This document shows, in pieces, positions 45,069 through 56,552 of a stretch of 64,000 nucleotides of DNA. The position numbers were made by a program, and so were the translations under genes. A model generated the notes under the pieces. It made no database searches. It was given only the letters and a program-made list of their open reading frames with translations, and was not told the DNA's origin. How positions within the stretch are numbered: the stretch's first letter is position 1; each line of letters starts with the position of its first letter. Source of the DNA: Ascochyta rabiei (lineage: Eukaryota; Ascomycota; Dothideomycetes; Pleosporales; Didymellaceae); NCBI RefSeq assembly GCF_004011695.2, contig NC_082425.1, forward strand, positions 434,001 through 498,000. Reading direction: 5' to 3'.

Positions 45069-46218
45069 GACGAGGCGAATACCCCAGATGGCTTCTTCAG
45101 GGGAATGATGACTTGGACCTGAGGAGCCTCCGAGGAGGCTGATGGGGGACCATTACACTCACCAGGCTCCGCGTTCAGACTCCATACTTCTCATCGCCAA
45201 TAACAGCACCGCGTAGCACCATTACGATCAGAGAGGAGATTGAATGGCCTCGGGATAGCTCATTCTTCCTAGCGTGGGCTGGCGCCATAACTGCAATCTT
45301 CTCATCCCAACCAAGCTGCTCGCTCCACATTCCTGTCTTACGCTGACTCAAGGCCTGTAGCGTTCTTGGTGAAAATAAACACCTGGCCACTGGACGCTTT
45401 CGTTTCATCATGTTTAGCCACTCTGACATTGAACTCACCATTGCTTCTCAACCCCAGAACGAAAAAGGCTTTTCAGAGTGGTTTGTTTCACCATCGCCGT
45501 ATTCTAAATCCTTGCACCGCCAACTCTATAATCCACCTTCTACATGGTTATCGCGATGCTGAAACCACTGAAGATGATGCACACGTGCATCATCCTGTCT
45601 GACCTCCGGCCTTCCCACACAGCGACCGTGGTACCAATGTAGCCCAAGTCACCAACGGAGTCACACCCACTATTCACCAGTAACCAAGGTCTGGGCAGTG
45701 AGTTCAATGTACGGCTATGAAAACTCGGTCTTCAAAATGCTGTCTACAGACGGTGAGACTTTTAGCCGTGATGAGGCAAATGACGCATGTGTGTCTGTCA
45801 AGTGGCAAACTGCATAACTGCCTGCCTGTGCATCATCTGCATGGTGGAGGGGTCTGCTGACTGCACGGTGTACACGGGCCGTTGGACATCTTTGAACTTT
45901 CCATTGGATGGACAGAACCGCTTAGGTGTGGCTACATGCATACTCGGAATTGCCTGCTGCAGACCGGTTGCATGTACGCGTGGTGTGCCAGTGCCACGTT
46001 TATGTGGAGAGGTGGAAGTCAAGTGCAATCTAGCCTAGGTACGTTGCAGAGCCTCACCGATATGCACGGGCAGAGATGAAGCTCCAAGAGAGAAAGTTCA
46101 ATGGGTGTGTGTGGTGTTTCTGCTATTTAAATGTCTCATGTATGAGGAAAAGGAAGGCGTGAAAGCCGGATATTGAACAAGTACTTATGATGCAAGGTAA
46201 AGAAAATGGAGGGCGGTC
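45069..46218. other. 1.1-kb gene-poor stretch
   Basis: Contains a Cys-rich 83-codon plus-strand frame (45787-46038) and an 88-codon minus-strand frame (45175-45441), neither with family support. Includes the 3' flank of the PaxU-like gene. Confidence 0.45.
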
Positions 46219-47325
46219 TCAAACAAACCCATCGTAGTATAATCTCCTCTCCACCTCCATCATCCTCTCCACACTCGGTGTCGGCGGTAGACTAGGCAAT
46301 AATGTTATTTCAGAATCCGCATCGCTCCATCTGCTCTTCTTGAGGAGCGCTTTTGCCGGCATGCGGACCGCGAGATCAGTGACTCCATCCTCGAAATCAA
46401 ACTCCGGCAGCATGCTCTCCCTCAGCATACATGTAGCTCTTGTTCCCTTCTCGTTGATGTCTTCTTGACTCTGCCGCCAGACCGTCGTTATCGCATCCCA
46501 GTATCTGTTCGGCTCTTTCCGCGCGTGGTCGACATGTCCCGAGTTCTCGAAGATGACTTCGGTGACGGCGCCGCTGTGCTCCATGGACTCGCCTGCATGC
46601 TCGTATACATCTTGCCATGCGATGAGCCCATCTCCTTTGGAGTAGAGGTAGCATCTTGGGACCCTGAGGTCGAAAAGCTGAGAGTCGAGGAGCTGCTTTC
46701 GGCTTCTCGAGACGGGGTTGTTGTCATACCCAATGACAATGTGGTACATCATCCATATCACACCCAGAATTAACGTTGCAACGATAGTTGCCAGTTGCTT
46801 GAGTACCGGTATGGGCGGGAAGGATTTTGCGAGCGCAGAACAAAGACGCAGATACCGTGGATGGCCTGGCGTGCTGTCGAGATATAGAGCAGAGAGTGGG
46901 AGGCGCGTGCCAGTGATGCGCTGGTAGGCAACTGCGAGTTCGCATGCTTTGTTACTCCCACCTTCTGAAAACACGTGCATCAGTATGCCCCCGTTGTTGC
47001 GGCATGGAACATGTTGGAGATTAGAGATGTACTTGATGGCAGGTTGGAGGCGTTCTTGTTTCCGTACAGAGCTTCGAAAGACGAAGTCTGCCGATGATGT
47101 TGTGATGACCATGATGTGTGAGGATGGGAACATGGTCGAGTACTCCGAAGTGTATTTGGAGATGTGGCGGCCGTGAGCACCGGTCCATGTCATAAGCAGG
47201 ATCAGAGACGGCGCTGAGATGTCTTCTGTAGGCGTCGAGGGTGTCGAAGGGATACGGTCCCATATCGTTGCGGCAATGCGTTCGAAACCTGGAATGGCAT
47301 CGTGCGGTGTCTTGGTTTGGACCAT
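46219..47325 (-). CDS. PaxU/TMEM53-type (DUF829) alpha/beta hydrolase
   Basis: A single minus-strand exon of 368 residues. It follows the DUF829 pattern: SLILLMTWTGAHGRHISKYT near the start (conserved W-x-G-A-x-x-R-H-x-x-K-Y), NNGGILMHVFSEGGSNKACE with the nucleophile-type Ser, LPLSALYLDSTPGHPRY with the DSxPG element, VPRCYLYSKGDGLIAWQDVY, and SGHVDHARKEPNRYW with the likely catalytic His. One hydrophobic stretch (ATIVATLILGVIWMMYHI) lies mid-protein. Fungal PaxU belongs to indole-diterpene clusters, but most homologues are stand-alone; no other such genes are visible here, so I read it as a general membrane-associated hydrolase of unknown substrate. Confidence 0.87.
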   Translation of the reverse strand: MVQTKTPHDAIPGFERIAATIWDRIPSTPSTPTEDISAPSLILLMTWTGAHGRHISKYTSEYSTMFPSSHIMVITTSSADFVFRSSVRKQERLQPAIKYISNLQHVPCRNNGGILMHVFSEGGSNKACELAVAYQRITGTRLPLSALYLDSTPGHPRYLRLCSALAKSFPPIPVLKQLATIVATLILGVIWMMYHIVIGYDNNPVSRSRKQLLDSQLFDLRVPRCYLYSKGDGLIAWQDVYEHAGESMEHSGAVTEVIFENSGHVDHARKEPNRYWDAITTVWRQSQEDINEKGTRATCMLRESMLPEFDFEDGVTDLAVRMPAKALLKKSRWSDADSEITLLPSLPPTPSVERMMEVERRLYYDGFV

Positions 47326-48637
47326 TATGACAACGTCTGAAACGATTGGAGACGTAGGTTGGAATGAGTGTATTTGAGGTCACTGAGCTCAGCTCTGCAG
47401 GGAAAGGCTGCGACGATTGGGTCGCTGATGGTGTACCTCGTACCTTTACGGTCACCGAGACGTTTGCTTATGTAGGTCAGATTTAGATGCACCTAGCAAC
47501 CCACCACACCCATACACTGCCACTCAGCTTGAAAGAAACATAAAGACGGTTCGCAAACCAATAAATTGAGCCTTAACAGTTCCACGCAATCTCGCGGCAA
47601 TGCCGACATTGGAAAAAGCTGTCTGGAACATCACTATGCTTTTCGCGGTAGCGGAATTGTCTCCTTGATAGCGCTTGTGTCCCTTTCAATTGTGCTGGAC
47701 TGCGTGTGTCGGCTCGTAGTTGCGTCCACCACCGTTCCCCATAGTCGCTAGTAAGGACTCAATCGAGAGGAAGCACAAGCCTTCGTCTGCTGCACGAGAG
47801 CCGCAACTTCCACGGAGCGTCCTCAGAACGGAGACTCCGACCCATGAAAGCAGTATAGCGTGCAGCTACCAATCCTACACGAGAGCGCTACCGCGTGTTT
47901 CTTGGTGCTCGGGTCGATTTGCAGGAGCCGGCGATCAACGAGGCTTGCGCACAGGCTCTCCTATCGTTGGTCGTCTAGGAACGCAATCTGCACGCGAGGT
48001 TTGGTGCAGCTGAGGTGGGGGATATGCAGAACGGGCAAGGATGGTGGCTTATTTCTAGAGCTGAAGCATGGAATGGCGCACTGTTCGGTGTACAAGTGCC
48101 AGTCCGGTTCCGAAAAGTGGGCCATTCGTTTCCCGATCGAGCAGCGCGCCACCCCTGATAGGCTGTCTTTGAGGTAAGGCTGAGCTGACAGGTGTGAGTT
48201 TTTGCACCGTCTCCAAGCCTATCTTTTACCGCGTCAGCTTGCAAAATGTGCGTTTGCATGCTGCGGATTTATGCATGTTGACAACCGAGTGGGCGTAGGC
48301 TTCCACATTCACAAATGCCATCAACGCTTCCAGCGTGCACATGGTCTGCTTCGGTAAGCCACTGGTGTCCAGCGGTGGGACCCTATAGTCTGTTTGAGGC
48401 GAGGCTGAGCTGCGTTTGATAGTGTCAGTTGCCGTGCAAATAGTACACGGGAGGCACGGCGATTCCGTGAGCAAGTCCATGTACCTGATTTGGTATCACC
48501 GTAACTGTTATATAGTCGAGGACATGCGTCGAACGAGATGCTGTTACCAGAACAAAGAACCTTCCACTTCCATCAGGCTCTTGACCTGCAGTGACTGTCT
48601 CGATTTAGCTACAATACCTCAGCCACCAACCAGTATC
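47326..48637. other. 1.3-kb intergenic between divergent genes
   Basis: Shared upstream region of the PaxU-like gene (minus) and the MFS transporter (plus). No gene found; short frames only. Confidence 0.5.
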
Positions 48638-50917
48638 ATGGCGTCAGCGCACATGGAGAGCCTCACCCATCCCCTCAAGCCGCAGCAATTGGTTGGCTCG
48701 CATTCACTAAACGCAAATAACGGTCACACATGGAACGACTCAGAGCACCCTCGTTACGATACAGCGGAGGTATCGCCATGCACATTCCCGTCAGAGGGGC
48801 TCCAATCAGTGAATGACAACAAAGGTGTGCGGGTCTTACTGTCTTGGCCTTCTATTGGTGTCTTTTCTGACCGGGGATCTGTAGTCGTAGATGCCTTCCC
48901 ATACTCTGTATATAGACCGGCGTCTGTATCCTCGAGGGAGGCTCTCGCAACTCACCCCACACCGTTCGCGCATTCACCTGTGACTTCGTCCACGCCTACT
49001 CGCCCTCAGGCCAAACGACCAGTATCATCCTGCCTCTCTTCTGGATCAAGCATGGGCTCCGACATCGAGGCCAAGGCTGAGGCTATAGCGCCTTCAGATT
49101 GGAAGCCTACCAAGAATGAGTTACTCGTAATGATCAGTCTGAGCTTCATCTCACTGATGGTTGCCTTGGACGCAACTGTCCTCGTTACTGTACTGCCCGT
49201 ACGTATTCCTGATAACCATACAATACAGGTTGTTGACTTCAAACAGGAGATCTCACACTCTCTCAATGGAACATCGGCCGAAGCTTTTTGGGCAGGTACT
49301 TCATAGTAGGGATTCAACACTGTGATAGAGATTTACGCTAACTGGGTCAACAGTCTTCTGACCTCCGCCGTCTTTCAGCCGGTCATTGCTTCGATCTCTT
49401 CCAGCTTTGGTCGCCAGCAGATGCTGTTATTTTCCTTGACTTTTGTATGTGGACTCACATGTTCGGATCCCACGAATTTTCCTGACAAGCCTAGTTCACT
49501 GTCGGTACCATCCTCTGTTCGGTCGCCCACAGCTTCACTGTATTACTCGTTGGACGTTCCGTCCAGGGCATTGGTGGCGGTGGCATCATTACCACAACCC
49601 AGGTGATTTTCTGCGACATCGTACCCTTGAGACAGCGACCGAAGTTCTTTGCTATGGTCCTTGGCGCTTGGTCTATTGGAACCATCGTCGGGCCTGTGGT
49701 CGGTGGCTCTCTAGTCGAGCATGCGTCGTGGCGGTGGTAGGTTGCATTTCATCCATCTGCACACAAGCTACGCTGACACAGTCAAAAGGTGTTTCCACAT
49801 TAATTATCCCTTCTGTGGCATCAGTTTTCTCGTTGCTGCTTACTTTGTCCGTATGAACGCGACCACGCAACTCACGTTTGCGCAGAAATTGAAGCAGACT
49901 GACTGGATCGGTGCCCTACTCTTCATTGGAAGCTTCACTTGCTTCCTCGTCGGTCTTTCTTTTGGTGGTGTGCAGCACCCTTGGTCCTCTGTCGCTACAC
50001 TGGCGCCCATGATCGTAGGTCTGATCGGCATTGCTATGTTCTTAGGTTGGCAGGTGTACAGAAAACCACACAGCCTACTACCTATGTCCATATTCTACAA
50101 CTGGTCGGCAATTTCTGCATTCTACTCTGCCATGATCAATGGTCTCGTCGTAAGTGCTTCCTAGATGTCCCGATAAACCTGCGCTGACATGTCCTAGCTT
50201 TTCACGGCTCTTTACTACCTTCCCTTTTTCTCCATGTCCGTTCGTGGTCAATCACCAACCCAGGCAGGTATTGACCTGTTCCCTGCTGTCTGTTTTGTTG
50301 TTCCTGGTTCTATCGTTGTCGCGGTCTTGTCCACAAGGCTCGGAAGATTTCGATGGGCTATCTGGCTTGGCTGGGCTATCACCACGATTTCTTATGGCAT
50401 CTTCATTGTTTTCGACATCCACACCAAGATGGTGGTCATCGCCGTAGCCCTTGCTCTTTTTGGGATCGGCTCTGGCATGGTCTTGACCAGCGTCAACGTC
50501 GGTATTCAAGCCATCTCCAGAGTCGAGGACTGTGCCATGGCCGCTAGTATGTACGGTTTCTTCCGCAGTCTCGGTATGCCCATCGGTGTTGCAGTAAGTC
50601 TGCCTTTCCACATCCACGGTTATTAAGCTAACAACAAGTAGCTGTCAGGAACTGTCTTTCAGAACACTATGTCAAGCAAGCTGTCAGAGCTTGGTCTGCC
50701 CGCACGCATCGCTCACGACTCCGAGCAGTATATCTTCGTTCTTCGAGCGATGGCAGACGGAGCCCAGAAGAATGCGATTCGAGAGTCTTACATGCATGGT
50801 TTCCACTCGGTATTCATCTTCGTGACGGCCGTATCAGGAAGCGCGCTCATTGCTAGCTTGGTGATCCGTAAGTTCAGCATGGACAAGATACTGCTTACCA
50901 CGTACTCGGTCAAATGA
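48638..50917 (+). CDS. MFS multidrug-type transporter (14-TM DHA2-like)
   Basis: Seven exons: 48638-49198, 49247-49305, 49354-49444, 49495-49736, 49789-50149, 50198-50593, 50642-50917. The introns are 48-52 nt and the coding sum gives 661 residues. A 150-residue polar N-terminus precedes the first helix (LLVMISLSFISLMVALDATV). MFS motifs are VTVLPEISHSLNGTSAEAFW (motif D1-like), SSFGRQQMLLFSLTFFTVGT (motif A region), LLVGRSVQGIGGGGI (motif B) and GAWSIGTIVGPVVGG (motif C, antiporter). EHASWRWCFHINYP is typical of the DHA2 group. Later helices are regular to the C-terminus. It likely exports toxic compounds or secondary metabolites in exchange for protons. All intron joins restore conserved motifs; whether the polar N-terminus contains a further intron is uncertain. 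Confidence 0.92.
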
Positions 50918-53231
50918 ACTGGAACACCGTGCTTTGTTCCTTTTTGCATTCTCTTCAAAACTAGAACCTTCCTCCTCTGATAGATACCATGATGCTAAAA
51001 GTAATTGAACATTTATTTTGAATCGACACAACAAATGCATTGTGATCTGGAGCAGCTTCTATATTTCATGTTCTCTTAACCATTCCGGATCCCGAGCTTG
51101 AGATCTGCAAGGATCACATCGGTCGGACCGCAGAGGGAGTCATATTAAAACCATCCAACAGGCCTGTCGAGACTCCTGTTTCCTGTAGAGACTTGGACTG
51201 GAGCTTGCCATCGCCATTGGAGAGCAAACTAGTGATCCTTGAAACGCTGCGCATTATGCACGAGCCATCCAGACGAAGACGTCTGATGCTGTGACCCCGA
51301 AGGATTCGCGAACACCCGAAGCGACCTTGGCGCCATACGAGATGAGATGGCTGTACGGCGACTGGTGGGGTCAGCGAAAGTCATGTTGGCAGAGATACGG
51401 TAAGTACGACAGCTATGGTACTAGCGATGAAGCAATAGGATGCAGTTGTATGGAATAGCGATTGGACGGTAGAGGACAACGCCCATGGGGTCGGTAGCAT
51501 CAGAAGGCATGACAACGCGCTCTCTTATGTGGTAATGTAACAGCCCCCCCATTCTCGCCCTAGGGACAACACCTGGAGGTTTTTAGCAGTATGTTGGGAA
51601 GAACCTTTGAATTCCTCTAGAAAGACTTGCGGTGATGTGGAAACTTGGAGGCTTGTGGAACTTCTGGAAGACTACTCTTAGTGCCTTCCAACTTTTTGCA
51701 AGAGTACACGCTTGTACCTGGGCTTCCCTGCAACATGAGAGCGGAATGGGCCAAGCGACATGGAGGCTGCATTGCGTTCCTGGGTGATATGTGCACAAGG
51801 GTGAGACGCGCTAGCGCTCCACGTGCAAAACGTCAACAAATGCTCAGATGGGTACCTTCGATCCTACACATTACTGGCTGTTCCGTTCCGGGAAACGCTT
51901 ATGGCTGGACACGCCGTCCCGTAGCCTTGCGTCCTTACCGCGCCGCATTGCCCAGGCTCTAGGTGCCTTTTGAGCCAGACAAGCCGTGTGAAAGCATACG
52001 ACTGTCCTGGATCCTACCGGTAGTCGATTCGCTACTGATCAGAACACGACAGGTAGTTCCCGATGACGCGAAACGCGCTAGCCTATTCTTCGGTATCTAG
52101 CAATTTCGATTAATGTACGAAAACCACGGTCTTATCCTCCTTCCTCTCTGGGGACAGAACTCCTTACACATTGTCTCAAGTTGATCCGTGGCAAAACCAA
52201 GTGGGTGACGGTCAATACGAACGACGCTCAGCATTGCCGCACAACCTTGCGAATATCACGTTGGACCTCCTGGTCGCGCTGCGCTGTTCAGCACGCCCTG
52301 CACCAGTCAGCGCGCCACGACGACAGCTCGCTCGCGTCAAAGAGCGCGCGCGCGCGCCTTCATGTCAATGGATGGTTGGCTAAAGTATTCAGTACGCGCT
52401 TTGTGGCAGAAGCAGCGCTTGTGGATAGCTTCACTGGTGTAGTGTCCGAGATCGGTGCGGTGACATCTCCAGATCGCCCACAACGGCGCTGCACGCTTCA
52501 ACGAACCGATCCTTCGATGCGTCATCCAGGAACCAGCTGCATGACCCCTTACAAGGGCCTGGTACGCCAGGTGCTGTTACGAATGCACGTTGTGCGCTTT
52601 TGATAGGTGAAGCGTGCTCTTATCCACGGGACCGTGCGATCGTTCTAGCAGGCCTCAAGACATTCACCCGAGACCCGGCCTTCCCGTTGAACGCCTTCAA
52701 CAAGTCCAGCGGCGCACGGAGAAGGCTGCAACCAGAGTCATTCGACGCTGCTTCCCCAAGATCTATCGTTCGTCATTGTCGCTGGCCCTTGGGCTCCCTG
52801 TGCACATCAAACACGTTACGCGCTTGACGTCTTGGCGCGCTTTCGCGACCTAAGCCTTGCCCCAACTCTGGGTTCGTGACCAGGATCAGGTCATGCTACC
52901 ACGAGGGCTCGGGCATTTCTGCGACCAACCCTCCAATTTCGCTTCTTCCATGCCTTTTCTAGAACAATTCCCAACCCGCGCTCCCCGCTGCAATCTGATG
53001 ATGTGATATAACAACCTCGTCGCACCAACGCCAGCTGATGCCTGTCCGGGTACACGTTCGTCCACTCCTTTGCCCCCTAATATTTGTCGCCGTTACCTGG
53101 ATACCCCTCATCAACCCCGGTGCGCGCCCCAAAATCGGTTGCATTGGACTGAACGAACGGTATCTTCGGCATGTCAAGAAGTTGTTACTCGTAGTATTGG
53201 AACCTGCTAGTCATTGGGATTTTGTGTCAAG
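50918..53231. other. 2.3-kb gene-free stretch
   Basis: No domain found on either strand. A short (GC)n run occurs near 52,345-52,357. Composition is normal, so this is not a RIP island. It may hold decayed sequence too old to recognise plus the promoter of the C2H2 gene. Confidence 0.5.
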
Positions 53232-55187
53232 ATGGAGGACTATGTTGATATCCCCGAGGAGTCACGGCGACACATCGAGGCTTTGTTGGCAAGACATCAT
53301 CCGCAAATGATTCAGAGAATGTTTTCACAGACACTCGAGTCTCGTAGGTTTGGTGTTCTTACCTGCTTGACACTAGGCTTACGGTAGACAGGTCGCAATT
53401 CTGTATCATCTCTGGCATCCACAAACACCACTGCGACGAGCTCAACTTCGTCATCTGGCTCCTCGTGGCGATCCCGCTTGTCCATCGCATCGACTTTCTC
53501 CACTTCCACTGGTAGCAGCGATGCGGCCTCGGTCGCTTCATCGGCCTCTTCGCGCTTCAAGCTGAGAGGAGCAGGGCCCCGTTCGTATCCAGTTGGCCTT
53601 GATCCAACCCGGCCCGTTCCTGCTATGTTGACGCCTGCTTCTGATGTTAGCAGTCCCCTTGACAGTCAGCTTGAGCATGGTGTTACTCCCACAGACGATA
53701 TCAGCATCGCCTCAGACATCTTATTTCCCGATGAGAAAGGTCAAAGCCAGTCTGGGGAGTCGTACATGTTTTGTACTTACTGCGCCGAACAAAAGTCTCT
53801 GAAGACCTTCAAGGCAAAGTCTGACTGGAAGAAGCATGAAATGAGGATGCATGAGACTGGCGAAGATTGGGGTTGTGTGGTGATTGGGTGTAGTCGCATT
53901 TTCGATCGTCAGAAAGATTTCATCAAGCACCACCAACGTTACCACTCTGGACGGCCCCTGCCCTCTTTGACGGACATTGGCATTACTCTGCTCCCCAGAA
54001 GAGTCTTCGGTTGTGGCTTCGACAAGTGCAAGGAAGTGAGCATTGGTTGGGACGACCGGTGTGATCACGTTGCAAAACATATGAAAAACGGTGCAACATC
54101 CGAGCAGTGGAGGTACTCGAACGTGCTACGTAACCTGATACGACAAGAAGCGCTACACGAGACTTGGAAGGAAATAGTCGCTTGTCTGGATGAGCGATTG
54201 AAAGAGAATCGAGCGCAGATCAGCTGGTGCCCTGACAATACCAGAGTCTTACGACAGAAGCTGCAATGCTGTGACCTCAGACCAAGTCGGGAGGAGGTTC
54301 TCATTACGGCTCTGAGCTTGCGGTCCGATATTGTAGTGGACGCTGTTCACCAACAGCTTCCGACTGGCTTCGTCACCCCTAGCAGAGACTCTGTGCCGCA
54401 TGTCGACAGGTTGACCCGTGAGCAACGCATGCAGATACTCATCGGACACTCGAACGTCCAACTATCTCGGACAAGACTGGCAGGTCTCAATGCCGCCTTG
54501 CTTGGCGTCACAACGCACACGCCAAACTATCATTGCGGATCGTCGCCCTTTGCTGAGCCCAACTCGCCCACTATCGATACGACCGAGCGGCGTATCAGCT
54601 ACATGGATATAGACCCAGGAGATTACTTAGACGTCGCGCAGCCTCCCATACCGGATCTTCATCTCAGCATGAGCGCGCCTCAAATCCATACTCCTGTCAC
54701 CGACAACGGGCAGTCACTGCAACAACAGCCGGCCAACTACATCGACCAGAACAAGTCATCCCCGAATCCGCTGGGGCGGTACTACCCCAACTACTTCGAT
54801 GTTGCACCCCAGTTCGAAGAGTCACAGTATTACGACCGACCGTCACTCGGTCAGATGATTGCAAAGCCTCTGCACAAGATTGGTAACCGCTTGAGCCCAT
54901 CCAGAAACAGCTCACGACCGACATCACATGTTGAGCAAAGCCATGCCGACATCGATTTCGGCATTCAAAACCCAGTGGCAGCTTTGAGCATGCGTAACAT
55001 GCATGCACACATTCAACCGCAGCAGCATATGCAGTCATCGCAACATTACCAGCAGCAACATGCACAACAGCAGCCGCAACAGCAACAGCAACAGCAACAG
55101 CAACCAATTGTGCATCCCCAGCCCCAACACTTCCGCAACCCTGCACAAATGCAGGGTCAACTACATTTGTTCACGACTCACAACTAG
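53232..55187 (+). CDS. C2H2 zinc-finger protein with polyglutamine tail
   Basis: Two exons: 53232-53343 and 53392-55187, with a 48-nt intron, giving 635 residues. The start is MEDYVDIPEESRRHIEALLA. A Ser/Thr-rich region leads to three zinc-finger-like units at about residues 165-250: CTYCAEQKSLKTFKAKSDWK with HEMRMH, CVVIGCSRIFDRQKDFIKHH with QRYH, and CGFDKCKEVSIGWDDRCDHV with AKH. A conserved helical part (WRYSNVLRNLIRQEALHETW) follows. The second half is disordered and ends in a Gln/His-rich tail with a run of glutamines encoded by CAG/CAA near 55,065-55,105. This fits a fungal-specific C2H2 regulator family. The first exon is inferred from an ATG and clean splice sites that keep the frame. 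Confidence 0.88.
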
Positions 55188-56552
55188 CGATGTTGACGAC
55201 ATCATTATTTTGGCATTCAGCGAGCATATGGACGTTTCGTTTGTTTTTTTATTGATACCCCGTGCTTCGGCACCTTGATAGATGTGTACTATAAAGTATT
55301 GTGCATTGTGGAGAATAGAGCCGTCAGGCAAGTCTCGATATACCAGCTTGATTTCTATCTTCGCCGAGTGCTGCGTGGTTGTGCTTATCCAGAGCCAGTC
55401 GTGATCGTCCGCAAAGCCGATGATCGTCGCTCGTAAGAGTGCAATAGCCGTGCTGGTGTTGTCATTGATGGTCTATGCGGACCCACCGAGGGAGAAAGAA
55501 GTTGATCCATGGACTCACGCCGCAGTGGCGGCACAAGCCAACGTGACCGACGGTGGAAACAGATAAGCCCAGAGGGTACTTTGCGTGGTTTGATTATTCC
55601 ACCACGAGGGTATCATCTTGGGGGACCTTGATTGTCAGATTCCGAAAGCGAGCTCTGAGGTGGATCAGACACAGAAGCCATCCTGAGAGCCATGTCACAA
55701 AACATCAAAACATCCCGCCGCCAGCCACTTAATATCCCGCGTGAAACTCTCCTTCCCTGATTCACTTCACTTCGCTCCCCGTCGAGCCCCAAACGCATTT
55801 CATCACTCTCTCAAGGACTAACCCCTACCGACAACAACATTCTCCCCCTCTCCACTCACTCATACTCATGCGCCCTCTGCACGTCCGTAAACCCCTCGAT
55901 CACAACCCTCGCCCACACCTCCCCATCCCCGTCTGCATGCGCGGCGACATGCCGGCCCTGACGCCCTTCTCGTACGCGTGCTCGAAGCGGTGGAAGTCCT
56001 GCTTGACAGTGCAAGTAGAGCCTCCAATGCAGATCGCCCACAGTGTGCAGCGCGGGGCCGAGCGGTGTGCCATCGCTCAGGGAGGCGAAGTAGGCTGGTG
56101 GGATGCTCCTCGGTCACGACCACGCCCGTGTCCTCCAGAGCATGGTGGCGTGTGGAGTGGCTGTAGGTTCCGGGAAGCGGGTTGAGTTGGGAATGGAGGG
56201 TTTTCAATTGGCGTTTGGTGTCGTTGGAGATGGGAGGAGTCGTGTTTCCATGCCAGCGCAGTGTTGTATCACAGGGCGCGCGCTTCCTTCACTGCGGGCT
56301 CAGCACAGCTGCACGGTTGTTCGCGGTAGGTAGGCTCGGTTTGGAGTTCTCTCGCCTGGTGCTTGCCTATGTGGATCTCGTCTACACCGGTATTGTTATT
56401 CTTGGCGGCTTGCTTTTGATGTCGGGAGTGTAGCAGTACTACCACATCGCACTCAACTGAAAGAGCAGACCCATGTGTTATGAAGATATTCTTATTCATT
56501 ATCATGACGCGGTCATTATATACTCGCTAATTACATTGAAAGATTCATAGAT
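55188..56552. other. 1.4-kb intergenic between convergent genes
   Basis: Two or three frames stay open on the minus strand at about 55,860-56,210 (for example one reading DFHRFEHAYEKGVRAGM), possibly a decayed gene, but no family is recognised and no start is clear. Confidence 0.45.

Noticed and set aside
55866..56207. Overlapping minus-strand frames as a gene
   Set aside because: Open in several frames because of GC-rich sequence; no start, splice pattern or family recognised.
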